A stretch of DNA of 64,000 nt from Tridacna crocea (GCA_943736015.1 OX031061.1:15199290-15263289), one strand, 5' to 3'. Numbered from the stretch's first letter, positions 10,130 through 21,047 are shown. The notes: generated by a model from the letters alone, not told the origin. Numbers and translations are program-made.

Positions 10130-10290
10130 ATCGGGACAATTGCCCCGTTCCCCCCCACCCCCGGGACAATTGCCCCCCCCCCCGGACAATTGCCCCCTTA
10201 GGACAATTTCCCCCGGACCATTGCCCCCCGAGGACAATTCCTGTCCTCGGGGGGAGAACAGTCCGGGGGGGGGGGTGGAATTGTCCTAGA
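10130..10290. repeat. GGACAATTGCCCC-type C/G-rich array
   Basis: Seven or more irregular units of GGACAATT followed by C runs, ending in a short palindrome CGAGGACAATTCCTGTCCTCG and then G runs. It is strikingly GC-rich inside AT-rich DNA; the G runs on either strand could form G-quadruplexes. Confidence 0.75.
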
Positions 10291-10329
10291 ACCTTCTTCA
10301 CAAGCTCTCTCTGTCTCTCTCGGCGAAAG

Positions 10330-10425
10330 GTTAAATATGGGATTGTTTTGCAAAGAGGAAGAAGGAGAGGGCTTTTGAAAACATTTTCCGAAAAGGAGAA
10401 AATGGTGGGAACTGTCACTTAAGTT
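10330..10425 (+). mobile_element. PalA fragment
   Basis: GGCTTTTGAAAACATTTTCC and GAAAAGGAGAAAATGGTGG match the left arm; the right arm is missing. Confidence 0.5.
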
Positions 10426-10642
10426 CACGTTTAATTTTTATTGTCTTTGTCAGTTTTCAGCCACTCTCGATCTTGAAGCATAAAAATGTGTGACGTTTGG
10501 TACAATATTTTACTAGTTTCACATTTTACAACGTGATAGGCATCTGATGACCATGCATTATGGGTAGGCAAGGATCGTCAACAACTTTGAACATAAGGTA
10601 TAAGTGTCAGCTAATTGAGCTGCCATCTGGCAAAAAGGGGGT

Positions 10643-10871
10643 TTAACCAATTACCACACAATGCCTACTTTTGACGCCCCTGAAAAGGAAGCCTTTTGAA
10701 AACATTGTGGGAAAGGGAGAAAATGCTGGTAACCAGCGTTTTCTTCTTTTCCCACAATGTTTTCTACCCTTCACAAAACAAATTTAAAATTTTCAGTCAC
10801 TTTTATTTTGTCGTCTGCAATTCCTTTCAATTTTGAAAAACCTAAAATTTTGTCGTTTGGTAAAGGGTTAA
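10643..10871 (+). mobile_element. PalA1 MITE
   Basis: TTAACCAATTACCACAC to GGTAAAGGGTTAA. Palindrome with two mismatches (GCGTTTTCTTC on the right). Full length. Confidence 0.9.
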
Positions 10872-10930
10872 ACATCTCTGATTCATTATGCCAAACAGGG
10901 GCGTAGCTAGCCCCTCAAAGAGGTGAACTT

Positions 10931-11157
10931 TCAAGTCTTTACCGAACAACAAAATATAGGTTTGTCCAAATTGAAAACAATTGCAGACGACAAAATAAAA
11001 GTGGCTGAAAATTTGAAATTTATTTTTCGAAGGGTAGAAAACATTGTGGGAAAAGGAGAAAATGCTGGTTACCATCGTTTTCTCTTTTTCCCACAAAGTT
11101 TTCTAAAGGCTTCTTTCTCAGGGTCGTCAAAAGTAGGGATTGTGTGGTAATGGATAA
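10931..11157 (-). mobile_element. PalA1 MITE with decayed TTAA ends
   Basis: Left end TCAAGTCTTTACC and right end GGTAATGGATAA show point-mutated TTAAs. The palindrome is well preserved. It lies about 60 bp from the preceding copy in opposite orientation. Confidence 0.85.
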
Positions 11158-11175
11158 AGTAATACCGATGGTATT

Positions 11176-11275
11176 AATCATTTAGCACACTTTCCTGATT
11201 TTGACGACCTTCAAGAAAAAGGAATTTAGAAAAAAAATATGGGAAAAGGAGAAAATGATGGTTACCAGCATTAGA
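11176..11275 (+). mobile_element. PalA1 fragment
   Basis: Left arm and left half of the stem (ATGGGAAAAGGAGAAAATG, then GGTTACCAGCATT). It is cut off in the middle of the right stem arm and joined to PalC-like sequence (about 11280-11435). Confidence 0.7.
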
Positions 11276-11279
11276 CAAG

Positions 11280-11435
11280 TAAGTCATAACATAATCATCG
11301 ATCCATAAATCCATTTTGTCTAAATACAGAATGAATCACGAAGTAGATAGGGTGTTTGACATGCAGAAAATTGATTCATTGGCCATGAGGACGTATCGAC
11401 TGGAGTCAACCTGTTACGATACTTTTTGCAAGTCC
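11280..11435 (-). mobile_element. PalC-family fragment
   Basis: Contains AAATCCATTTTGTCTAAATA, GAATCACGAAGTAG and GACATGCAGAAAATTGA, the arm of PalC seen at 25020-25080 and 38280-38340, then a degraded half-stem near TATCGACTGGAGTCAACC. Confidence 0.55.
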
Positions 11436-11547
11436 ACTGGAAACACCCCCCCCCCCCCTCTTTTACAGTGTCTCCATTTTATCTTTAATTTCTCATTGTT
11501 TTTGAAAGATTCAAGATTGTCAAAACGTCGGGTTATTGGATAAAGGG

Positions 11548-11686
11548 TTAACCCTTTCCCAAACAATCCCTGGTTTTTACGGATCAGGAATAGTAGCCTT
11601 TTGAAAACATTGTGGGAAAAGGAGAAAATGCTGGTAAGCATTTTCTCCTTTTCCCACAAGGTTTATACCCTATCATATAGAAAAAT
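11548..11686 (+). mobile_element. PalA2 MITE, left part of a split copy
   Basis: Starts TTAACCCTTTCCCAAAC and contains the palindrome with a shortened centre (TGCTGGTAAGCATTTTC). It breaks at CATATAGAAAAAT. The missing right part is found 5.2 kb away at 16881-16970. Confidence 0.88.
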
Positions 11687-11974
11687 TGAATGATTAAGCT
11701 AGACTTACCTTCGTAGAAGTAAGGCGAAGGTTGATCATAATTTCATCCGACACAAAACTCCCTTAGGGCTCACACAGATTATGACGCAGCGTCAGCAATC
11801 CAGGTGGTCATATTTTAGAGTACTTATGGCGCAGTAGTTGCATCATTTTGTAAGGAATTGTTGGAAGGGTGGATGAGGGTGGGCGTGTGAGCCCTAAGGG
11901 AGTTTTGTGTCGGATGAAATTATGATCAACCTTCGCCTTACTTCTACGAAGGTAAGTCTAGCTTAATCATTCAA
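11686..11974. repeat. foldback with perfect 90-bp arms
   Basis: The left arm starts TTGAATGATTAAGCTAGAC and the right arm ends with its exact inverse, GTCTAGCTTAATCATTCAA. The loop is about 109 bp. The loop side carries GACGCAGCGTCAGCAATCC, which also occurs at the right end of the 5.2-kb insertion. Confidence 0.9.
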
Positions 11975-12015
11975 TTTCATCCAACACATAAACTCCCTTA
12001 TGGGCCCCACAGATT
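11974..12015 (+). repeat. left copy of 42-bp inverted repeat
   Basis: Begins ATTTCATCCAACACATAAAC and ends GGGCCCCACAGATT. It matches the complement of 16843-16884 without mismatch by eye. Confidence 0.88.
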
Positions 12016-14493
12016 CTTTAGAGTTGATTTCTTATAAAATGGGCAAGCATAACATTGAGAGAAGTGCTGACTTTCATTAACAACAATTTTGGAATCCTGT
12101 GAAGCGTAGCATTGAGCAGGTGTGTTAGCATTACTCGGGTCAGCTCATAATATGACTTCTCTTAAACGCCCTCCCTCACGATGAATTTGTAACAAGGACG
12201 CCGATCTTATCCTATGCGTAATATACGGCTTGAAATGTTCACAATTTCTCATAAGTATTTTATTTTATTACTGTTTATAAGTATTTGTACTTTCCATTAC
12301 ATTCTTAATTGTAACAATACAAGATTTATTCTTGCCTCATATCGTTGTGCATTCTGCCGCATACGTCCGTATTGCGTTGAACTAGCCAGAGAAAGAGTTT
12401 CCTCATTGCATGATACATCTTACAAAACCGGCTGGTGGTTTTGTTTCATGTATGATAATATTCTCGTTTAGCCATGTGCTAATTAGCCTTATATTCAACT
12501 ATTGTTTGTGCATGAATTTTAGTAATGGCCGTTTTCTTTTTTAAATCAACGAATAACTCATGGCGAAGTTAATAACATTTGACTCCCGGACTTCTGTTTG
12601 TCGATTTGTGTGAGGATTTTCATAGTTATGTTATCCCCCAATTTCCAACGGAATTCGTGGAAATGAATGGAGTGGAAATATACATGTGTAATACCTTTTC
12701 CTACACCATGTGAATACAAATGTCTCATAAGCAGCTGCTCCTGGTTCGGAATATCTAGTACCATATAAAAGGAATTTGGCATTCAACGTGATGCAACCCA
12801 TGTCCTGTGTGCATATCTGGCATTAATTACTTTTACAAGTGATGAATAAAAAGCATTTTCATCAAACAGTCCTTCTAGTACATTATTTCCACTCCTACAC
12901 AGAGTTTTTCTGTCCGTGTATTTCTCCTTTTGGGTTTAAATACGATCTACCGAATCATAGTGTTTTTTTTTCTACCATGATTATTCATTCATAAACAACT
13001 TGTTGTATCGTTCGTATGTAGTCGTATGTAGACTTTCCTCATGTTCGTCATGAAGGCGTGATTCTCGCTTTCGAAATCTTCTCGTATCTTCATTCTTTTG
13101 AATTTGATGTTCCTTTGATCTAAATAGCTTTTCTTTCATTATCAATAAATCACATGCCACATATAGTGCAGTAGCTGTATGGATTTACAAGTATGTATTA
13201 GATTTAACGTTACGTTCAAGAATGTAACTGCTACTTTTGTTGCCATGTCAACATTCAGATTGTCCTCTGGGACAGGAGGTATGTTAATTTAAATATCAGA
13301 AATACTATGATATGGCCATAATCGGCATGTTTCCCTAGCTGTAATATCCTCGCATGCTTCTCATGTTCTTTGTAGTCTTGGATTCTTAACTATGAACAGA
13401 CCTTGAACCATCATCTTACCTGATATGAACTCAGGAATTTTGTAACACCTCAGTCACCACTGAATGCACTGCTCTTTTTATATTACGTAAGCCAGTCTGA
13501 GAACAATTACTAATGGAATTCACGCTTGCAAGATAAGACCCTGGATAAGCGAGTTCATACAAGTTTCAGTGGTTCGGATTTCAAGACTGCAGGAGGAGCC
13601 AATAATTAATGCCGTTTAATTAGTATTTATGTCCTCTGAAATGATTCTGAAATATTTACAAACCGGTCCTCATGTCTTGATTGAGTAATAAATAATCACC
13701 CGAAAGGTCAACAGATGTTAACCAGCAAATCTTCCTCATTATAGTGAGTGCTGACTGCTATGCAGCGGTTTCGTTTGAAAAGACTTTCGTTTAAATAAAA
13801 CGAGAATTTCAGATGTCAAATAAGTCTTATTCTACCTGCCATAACTCACTGAGCTGAAATTTTGATATGCATGCATTGCTGGTATCTATGTCGTTAAGGA
13901 TTCATTTTCCTCATGTCACGATGAAGCCGTTTCACCACCTTGGAATTTCCAAGTATAGCCTATCTCGAACTTGTATTTGATACTCGGACTTAATTTGTAT
14001 TTATTCCCGGTTTCGCTTTTATTGTTGGATTGAAGGTTGTGGTTGTTCCAGTGTGGAGTGTGTGGGGAAATGGTTGGCCCCTCTCCCCTTTCAGCTATGG
14101 AACTCTTTTATTTTAAGTGAACGAAGCCTTTGATTATTTGAGACAATTTAACTCGGGCAGTATTTCTAGAAAAGAAATGTTGAATTAAGAGACATGTACA
14201 TGGGAAAGAGATATTTCCGCACATTTCCTCAACTTATTAGATTGTAGGCTACAACTTTCTGTGTCGAGATGTTGTCTCGTAATACCGGTATTTGTGTGTG
14301 TGTTTCTTTAGGGCTGTTTCAGTGTTGGCACAGTGGCCATCTACTCTCGAGTCTTGTCAATTTGACACCCCTTTTGTCATTTACATTTATATTGAAGTGC
14401 GTTTCTATATCCTTCGAAACAGTTGCCATTTTCTGTAGCTAGATCCATCTATACAATTCTTCTGTCGAAATCGGAACTGTTGTTTGAAAGGAG
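12016..14493. other. interior of the 5.2-kb insertion, no recognised gene
   Basis: AT-rich, low in the MITE families that fill the rest of the window. The longest frames (85 aa at 12214-12471 plus, 74 aa at 12558-12782 minus) have no recognisable domain. No tandem repeats seen. Confidence 0.5.
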
Positions 14494-15010
14494 TCATAAA
14501 TGTTCAGCCATTTGTTTTCGAGTTTTCCCATATTGAGCCTCTGTATATTTCGTCTCAAGGAAATGTTTATCTATTATCTCCATGGTCAGAATCACTGCTA
14601 AGGTCATGACCGTGCAAGAAAGGTCATTAATTTCCTGTGGTCGCTCTATCCTGCATTTTCCAGGTATTGTCTGTGATACTTTCACAGATAAGATATCTTC
14701 CTTTATGCTAATTATAGGATAGTTTAATGTCTGTTGTGATTTTGACACATTCCGAGCCTTGTTCTCGTGGACTGAACTGACCGCTGAGTTATCCATTCGT
14801 GCTATTTTCTATCAGATTTGAATTGCACGGAGATATACCGATAATTAATTGCCGGTCAATCACCTCTTGTTGTCTTGCAATATGCATGTGTATTCCTTGC
14901 AAGATTACGGATTCTTCGGCTGTTACGATATGGCTGTCAAGTTTTTCTAGAAATGTAGAGTTCGCACTTTGGCATATAGATTTCTCCAAATGAGAAACCT
15001 TAGACAACAT
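14494..15010 (-). pseudogene. possible captured coding fragment, frame-broken
   Basis: Two minus-strand frames abut: 15010-14789 (73 codons, MLSKVSHLEKSICQS...) and 14796-14494 (100 codons, MDNSAVSSVHENK...ending KTRKQMAEHL). The stop of the first overlaps the start of the second (ATGGATAA), giving a one-base frame change. Composition is less repeat-like than other frames here and has amphipathic stretches (for example VMTLAVILTMEIIDKHFLE). I recognise no family. It may be a captured exon or chance. Confidence 0.3.
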
Positions 15011-15229
15011 TTACCGTGAAGTGACAAATTAACTTCACTACGGCTTTCAACTATTTTCTGTAGATCGAGTTATTCACTATTCATATCTTCCTGCTTTTTT
15101 TTTTTTTTGTGTGTGTACTTACTTAACCCGTCATATATAGGTGCCATATAATTCAGTGAAACTGTGGTATCCATGTACACATACATGTATGTGTAATTGT
15201 GCACCTGAGGGGTATCTTTTTATTGTAGT

Positions 15230-16585
15230 GCTTTTTGAACGATGTAAATCCATCGTCAATCAAAGCACTGCTGTAGAAGCGAATTTTGCTTAAACGACGT
15301 AATTGGATCCTTAAGGTAACTTCAATTATATGACTGGAATTTCGCTCAAAAGTACGATGTAAGTTCATCGTTAATAGACCTTTGATATACGAAATATTTT
15401 TGGTTGAATGATGTAAGTTCATCGTTCATAGACCTTTGATATAGGAAGTACTTCTGCTTGCACGATTTAAACGCATCGTTAATAGAACTATGATATTGAA
15501 GCAGTTTTTGCTTATACGATGTAAATCCATCGTTAGAAGAACTTCGATTTTGAAACAATTTTTTTTTCTTGAACGATGTAAATCCATCCTTCATAGAACT
15601 TTGATATAGAAGCAATTTATGCTTATACGATGTAAATCCATCGTTAGAAGAAGTTTGATTTTGAAACATTTTTTTTTTTTTTTTGAACGATGTAAATCCA
15701 TCCTTCATAGAACTTTGATATAGAAGCAATTTTGCTTGAACAATGTAAGTCCATCGTCAATAGGACTTGGTTATAGAAACAACTTTGGCTTGAACGGTGT
15801 AAATCCACCTTCAATTAATACATCTCTGATATGGAAAACGTTTGATTGAACATCGTAAATCCATCCTAAATTGAACTTTGCTGTGAAAAGATACTTGTAC
15901 TGGCTTGAACGATGTAAATCCATCGTAAAAAGAACTTTGACATGGAACATCTCTGGCTTAGGAATTGTAAATCTATCCTTGATAATCTGTTGTACATAAA
16001 AATTGTCTACAAGGATGTAAATCCATCTTATATAAGTCTCATGATACATGAACCTTTGGTTGAACTTTGTGAAGTAATCGTAAATGCTAGAACGGCGTGA
16101 ATCTGTTCAAGATTGATCATTCTTAGCCACGAACCGTGCATTAAGACAACTTTTGCCAAACGACGTGAATTCTTTGTTTTCAACCATTTGATATAAAACA
16201 ATTTTTTGCCAGAAAGTTGGAAATATCATCATTAGTTAATCTTTGATATGGAATTAACTGTTGCTTTAACGACGTAAATCCATCCTTAATGAATTCTTGA
16301 TATTGAAGTAACTTGTTTTAACTGTGTGGAATTGTTAGCGTTGATAAATCTTTGATGTAAATCCGGAAGCAGTTTTTAGCTGTGAAGACGTAAATCGGAC
16401 CTTAATTAATCTATGATATAGAAGTAACTTTTGCCAGGACGACGTACATCCATCGTCAATAGATCTAGATATATGGTAAATGTCAACTTTGCATGAGCAC
16501 TTGAGTGACATAATTTCATCTTTTGTTATAAGAACAACTTTTGTTTGGGCGATGTAATTCCATCGTTTGTAAGTGCATTTAAAAT
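15230..16585 (-). repeat. 54-bp tandem array encoding an 18-residue repeat
   Basis: About 20 degenerate units with consensus ACGATGTAAATCCATCGT followed by AATAGAACTTTGATATAGAAG. The unit start GATGT occurs at 15241, 15296, 15356, 15410, 15464, 15518, 15575, 15629, 15689, 15743, 15796, 15852 and 15911. From 15356 to 15743 the spacings are 54, 54, 54, 57, 54, 60 and 54, all multiples of three, leaving one minus-strand frame open (15346-15729, DGFTSYKQKL-type motif every 18 residues). Each unit contains the short palindrome CGATG...CATCG. Units decay toward 16.5 kb. Confidence 0.85.
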
Positions 16586-16842
16586 GCAATTCATTCCGTT
16601 GTAAATAATAATATTCTTACGATATTTAAAGTATTTTTTTTTTTTTTTTTTACTATTATTTAAATGGACTCACCGCTTCCTATTCTATTCCTCAAAGTAC
16701 TCCTTAGTATTTTTTGCTATGAAATACGAATTATTTTCAAATCACATATAATTAGAACTAGTAATCATTGTCTATGAAATATGTCCGTTCCCTGGTCGCT
16801 ATTGCCTCGTTATGACCACCTGGATTGCTGACGCTGCGTCAT

Positions 16843-16884
16843 AATCTGTGGGGCCCATAAGGGAGTTTATGTGTTGGATGAAAT
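16843..16884 (-). repeat. right copy of 42-bp inverted repeat
   Basis: AATCTGTGGGGCCCATAAGG through GTGTTGGATGAAAT, the inverse of 11974-12015. Marks the right end of the 5.2-kb insertion. Confidence 0.88.
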
Positions 16885-16970
16885 CATCTTTTTAGCAACT
16901 GTTAATTTGTCATCTGCAAAATGCTTTCAATTTGGTCTGGTCCAAAATTTGCTGTTTGGGAAAGGGTTAA
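16881..16970 (+). mobile_element. PalA2 MITE, right part of the split copy
   Basis: AAATCATCTTTTTAGCAACTG through GCTGTTTGGGAAAGGGTTAA. It continues exactly where the left half at 11548-11686 stops when compared with intact A2 copies at 9101-9329 and 562-790. Confidence 0.9.
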
Positions 16971-17149
16971 AAGAGAGATGGTGGGGTGTAATTTTGGTGC
17001 ACGCGGTACTGTCACGAACTGTGAAACAAGTAATTTTATGTCAAAATAAAAGCGCTGTGCTTCAGATAGTTTTACCGATAACATTCATAGTTTTTTATCG
17101 AAAAACCTTTTACGCGCAGGTTTAACTTTTTATCAAAAAGTCCCTTGCT

Positions 17150-17275
17150 TTAACTCTTTTACCAAACGATAAATTTATAGACTGGTCCAAATTGAAAGCA
17201 TTTGCAGATGACAAAAATAAATGTGACTGAAAAATCGAAATTTGATTTGGGAAAGGTAGAAAATATTGTGGGAAT
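17150..17275 (-). mobile_element. PalA1 MITE, truncated at the stem
   Basis: TTAACTCTTTTACCAAACG and arm up to GAAAATATTGTGGGAATTT. It then joins PalD-like TACGTAAATGTCCGAATGCC, so this is a junction between two families. Confidence 0.75.
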
Positions 17276-17339
17276 TTACGTAAATGTCCGAATGCCTCTT
17301 TGGCATATTGAAGGTCGGTCATATTATGAAGGTGACTTA

Positions 17340-17530
17340 TCCCAATTAACCCTTATGGCGCTGTGTTGCACATCAGAGTCCAATATTAACTGGTACACCA
17401 ATGTAACAGTAAACCTGGGCCACAATGGTAACTAGCCTCATTTAAACCTCTTGGCGATGTTTTGCGCATCAGAATCCAACATCAACTGGTACACCAATGT
17501 AGCAGTAAAACCTGGGCCACAATGGAACCC
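17340..17530 (+). repeat. tandem duplication, about 97-bp unit
   Basis: Two units contain CATCAGAGTCCAATATTAAC or CATCAGAATCCAACATCAAC followed by TGGTACACCAATGTA and CCTGGGCCACAATGG. Confidence 0.8.
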
Positions 17531-18502
17531 ACTTTTTGCAGACATTGCCGTTTTATATAGTACAACAAGGACTAAAAGGGACCTACCACAGTCCGATCTT
17601 ATGTATACTATAAACGAGTGCTTGACAACGTTGGTTCATTTCCCGTTTGAATTTTGACACCCCCTCCCCCTATTTTCTTTCAGTCTCAAACGATATTGCT
17701 TTTGTCATGCGGATGTCACTGGCACGTGATATAAAAGATATAGAGTCAAATTGCATTGGTAGATTTGATAGCGCTGTCAGAACCAAAAGTTCAAAAGTTC
17801 TAGACGTGCCATTTCTGTTTTACAGTAATAGTATCTTTTAGTCTTTTGTGTGTTAAAAGGATAGAAATCGACAGAAATTTCACTTTCTTTGGAGATCAGC
17901 AAAGCAAAGTTCTTACTCAGTGATACCACAGGCCCTTTTGAAACTGGATTGTTCTATCATGGATCACCGAAACTTTCATTACTCGATCATTTAACACTGT
18001 TACTAAGATTAGCACTTTGGTGCATCGGCTCTATGTCGTAATGGATCTGCAAAGGCCTGTGTAGATACACTCAACAACTTGATTCAATCTTTATTACAAG
18101 TAGACAACCTTACTTTATTTTCAATATAACTTTTTTTTCAAATTCATTCTTGCAACTTAACTCATCTCTCTTGATTCCTAAAGTACACTAGCGCTGGCGC
18201 CGAATGTGGCAGCCAAAGAAGAGCCCCAAAGTTTACAACCGCTCCCGAGTAACGGAACATTTGGGAAAGGAGGCCGACGGTCTAACCTCACAACCACGAA
18301 CACCATGTTCATGTTTTTGTGACATTTTCATCCGTTGAAGAATATAGTATAAAGGATGTAGAAAAAGACTGAAAGGTAAATCAAGGTGGGTGTATCGAAT
18401 ATCAAAGAAGTTATAATATATAGCTTTGTGGTGAGACCGTGACACGGACATGAAATTAACAACACTCCCCGGAAACAAAGTGCAGGCGACCAGGTGCACC
18501 GA
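17531..18502. other. no recognisable gene
   Basis: Short frames on both strands without recognisable domains. No repeats from the families described here. Confidence 0.5.
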
Positions 18503-18718
18503 TTAACGCTTTACCATACGGCCAAACTTTCAGCCTTGTCCTATTTGTAAGTGTTTGCAGACGATAAAGTTAACATTAATCAAAAGGTGAAAGCTGTCTT
18601 TTACAAGGTAGAAAACGTTGTGGGAAAAGGAGAAAATGCTGGATACCAGCATTTTCTCCTTTTCCCTCAATGTTTTCGAAAAACTCTTGTTTTGGGTAGA
18701 TAGGAGTTAGGAGTTTTT
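18503..18718 (-). mobile_element. PalA1 MITE, right end decayed
   Basis: TTAACGCTTTACCATACGG at the left. The palindrome around CTGGATACCAG is intact. The expected right-hand TTAA is not seen; the sequence degenerates after GTTTTCGAAAAACTC. Confidence 0.8.
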
Positions 18719-19264
18719 CTTAAAGGAGACAGAAGGTAATGCTTTTTACCTTGAAAATACTCGACAATCAATGTTTGGTTATGGAGTGACTTTGTATTAA
18801 TAAGTTTTTATCTTTTTTTTAAACAGCGATTACATAATCGCAGTTTTGATAATACCGGTCTACAGAAATATCGCTGTGCCGCTTTAGGCTCCCCCTATCG
18901 GAAAGTTTCACAGCCTGCTGGTGTAGATTTATTTCACCAAATTATTTATTCAAATCATTTAATCAAATTAAGTAGAGTGTGCATTATTTTTACGCAGCTA
19001 TTTGCGTTGGCTTTCGACATGGTTCTTAGTGTCATTTTATAATAATAAATAAAAGACCTTAGACCGATCGGTCAAAACTGTAGTCTTGTTTATTCTGCGG
19101 GCTGCTTCAGACCGTTTTTTGAGGAGTTGTTGACGTTGTTATTTTCCGCTGTATCTTTTCATATTGGACCAAAAACTAGTGTAAATATTCATGTCCAAGA
19201 ACTTCTTCAATCTTTTTTAAAGGATACACCTGTACAGAAAGAGAAAACACCATGTAAATACTTG

Positions 19265-19425
19265 AAAATGTATATAATGGCTCAGCTATGTAAACAGAGA
19301 TAAAATACCAGTATACATGGTGTAAGGGATAGAAAAACTAATTTCTTATTTAAAGCCGGAAACAACAACAGCAATTGTTTTGACGGCATCCAAAACATGA
19401 AATGAGTTTTCTATCCGTCGTAATC
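19265..19425 (+). repeat. dispersed repeat P, uninterrupted copy
   Basis: CATGGTGTAAGGGATAG, TTATTTAAAGCCGGAAAC and CATCCAAAACATGAAATGAG in the same order as at 5715-6085. The TTTAAA here corresponds to the position where a PalA2 copy sits at 5796. Confidence 0.75.
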
Positions 19426-19664
19426 GATATAAACAGGAGCAACACTTGGCATGGACATACAAGAATGGTTATAGTTTCATAAAACAAGGACGAAATAGGT
19501 TAGAGATAGGCTGAAATTGCCTGAAAATGAGTAGATATTTATCTTTTAAGATACAACTTCTTTTGATTATCAGTTCATTTTCGAGAAATATTTTGACACC
19601 GTCTGTCTTCTCAAATCATTTTCTAGTATTCTATTGACTGCAACACGCGAGAAGGGGCATTTGG

Positions 19665-19745
19665 ACATTTGCGGTAAATATCGCCTCAGATCAGCCAACG
19701 CAGTCTGCGCAAGCTTATCCGAAAAGACACTTTTCGTGTAAATGT
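19665..19745. mobile_element. PalD hairpin, degraded
   Basis: GCCTCAGATCAGCC...CGCAGTCTGCGCAAGCTTATCCGA forms a hairpin related to 63319-63382, flanked by CACTTTTCGTGTAAATG. Confidence 0.6.
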
Positions 19746-19794
19746 AACTGTCTGCTTTGCGCAAGTCTGTTGTTGCACAACATCTAATGTGGTC

Positions 19795-19885
19795 ATAAGG
19801 TTCCGTCTGGGGTTAGCCTGCGCGGACTGCGCAGGCTGATCCGAGACGACATTTTACTCGAATGTCCGAATGTCCCTTTTAGCGT
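19795..19885. mobile_element. PalD hairpin
   Basis: TTAGCCTGCGCGGACTGCGC and GCAGGCTGATCCGAGACG form the stem, followed by TCGAATGTCCGAATGTCCC, the PalD 3' flank also seen at 63490-63520. Confidence 0.65.
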
Positions 19886-20162
19886 TTTGCAAGCCATATT
19901 GACATGTATTTTCTATAGTTTAACTTATCAAAAGAAATAATCTTATCACATAACCTCCCTTGTTTTAAGTGTAATGTACCCATTACGAATGTTCTTATCT
20001 CACACACGTTTAATGTCACATTTGTGTGATATCATTTTTGACGTCATTTTATACGCATTTCATACAAGTGAATGAGTCTCATGGAAAATACCGCGGGTGC
20101 ATTTATGAATGTTCTTGCATCATCTGATCTAATTTTGTAAAATAAAGTTATGTGATAAAAAG

Positions 20163-20307
20163 AATCTGACATTTGTGGGCTTTTGAGATAAGATTTTATT
20201 AAACTCGTCAAGGAAAATGTTATTAAGCTCGCCAAAGGCTCGCTTAATAACATTTCCCTTGATTCGTTTAATAAAATCTTATCTCAAAAGTCCACCCAAA
20301 TCAGATC
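20163..20307. repeat. foldback G, copy 1
   Basis: Arms GCTTTTGAGATAAGATTTTA and its inverse TAAAATCTTATCTCAAAAG bracket a second nested inverted pair AATGTTATTAAGCTCGCC and GCTCGCTTAATAACATT. A truncated relative lies at 30139-30268. Confidence 0.8.
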
Positions 20308-20496
20308 TTATATATCTGAATGCAATTGAGATCGCCTTTGCTCTTGATAATGACGTTGAGCTATATTTGAAGGGGTGGGGGTAGGGAGAAGGGGGGGAGG
20401 AAGAGCTTGGTAGTTACGATGATAAAACATGTCTCAAACGTACATGAACGACGCCAATTGACCGCTTTAAAATTGAAATCAAGTTTTTAGCCCCTA

Positions 20497-20607
20497 TAAA
20501 GAACAATCCCGAATTCAAAAGGAGTCTGGACAAAAATCATAATTTGATTTATCATCTACAAACGCTTTCAATTTGGACAAGTCTTACATTTTGTTGTCTG
20601 CGTAAAA
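20497..20607 (+). mobile_element. PalA1 fragment without stem
   Basis: AACAATCCCGAATTCAAAAG joins directly to ATCATCTACAAACGCTTTC; the palindrome and both inner arms are deleted. Confidence 0.6.
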
Positions 20608-20611
20608 AGCA

Positions 20612-20822
20612 GCCTTATACCACAAAAGCCGAGTTTGAACAACTTTAAGGTAAAGAAGTTCTGAAGAGGAGAAATTGGTGGTGACCAGTATTTTCTCTCT
20701 TCCTGCAATATTTTCTACCATTTCAGGGACAAATTTCATAATTCATGCAATATTCCGTGGGTCGTCTGCCAGTGCTTTCAATTTGGACCAGTTCAACATT
20801 TGGTCGTCTGTTTAAGAGTTAA
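20612..20822 (+). mobile_element. PalA1 MITE, diverged
   Basis: CCTTATACCACAAAAGCCG at the left and GTCTGTTTAAGAGTTAA at the right. The palindrome is degraded (GAGGAGAAATTGGTGG and CAGTATTTTCTCTC). It shares its right TTAA with the next copy. Confidence 0.8.
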
Positions 20823-21047
20823 CCCATTACCACACAATCCCTACTTTTGACGCCCCTGAGAAAGAAGCCTTTTGAAAACACTGTGGGAAAATGAGAAAAT
20901 GCTGGTAACCAGCATTTTCTCCTTTTCCCACAGTGTTTTCTACCCTTCCCAGAACAAATTTCAAATTTTCAGTTACTTTTATGTTGTCGTCTGCAAATGC
21001 TTTCAATTTGAACCGGTCCAAAATATTGTTGTTTGGTAATGAGTTAA
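20819..21047 (+). mobile_element. PalA1 MITE
   Basis: TTAACCCATTACCACAC to GGTAATGAGTTAA. Both arms carry CACTGTGGG / CCCACAGTG, a matched change from ATTGTGGG / CCCACAAT, preserving pairing. Confidence 0.92.

Larger units (their letters stand above)
11687..16880. mobile_element. 5.2-kb composite insertion within a PalA2 copy
   Basis: Sequence between the two halves of one PalA2 element, flanked by AAAT on both sides (11683-11686 and 16881-16884). The left end is a foldback with perfect 90-bp arms (11686-11775 and 11885-11974). A 42-bp perfect inverted repeat lies at 11974-12015 and 16843-16884. The right terminal about 70 bp also matches the foldback's inner part at 11754-11810 (GACGCAGCGTCAGCAATCC). 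No transposase is recognisable. The interior holds 2.5 kb of unassigned DNA, two overlapping minus-strand frames and an 18-codon tandem array. Class unknown; the 4-bp AAAT duplication is only tentative. Confidence 0.75.
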
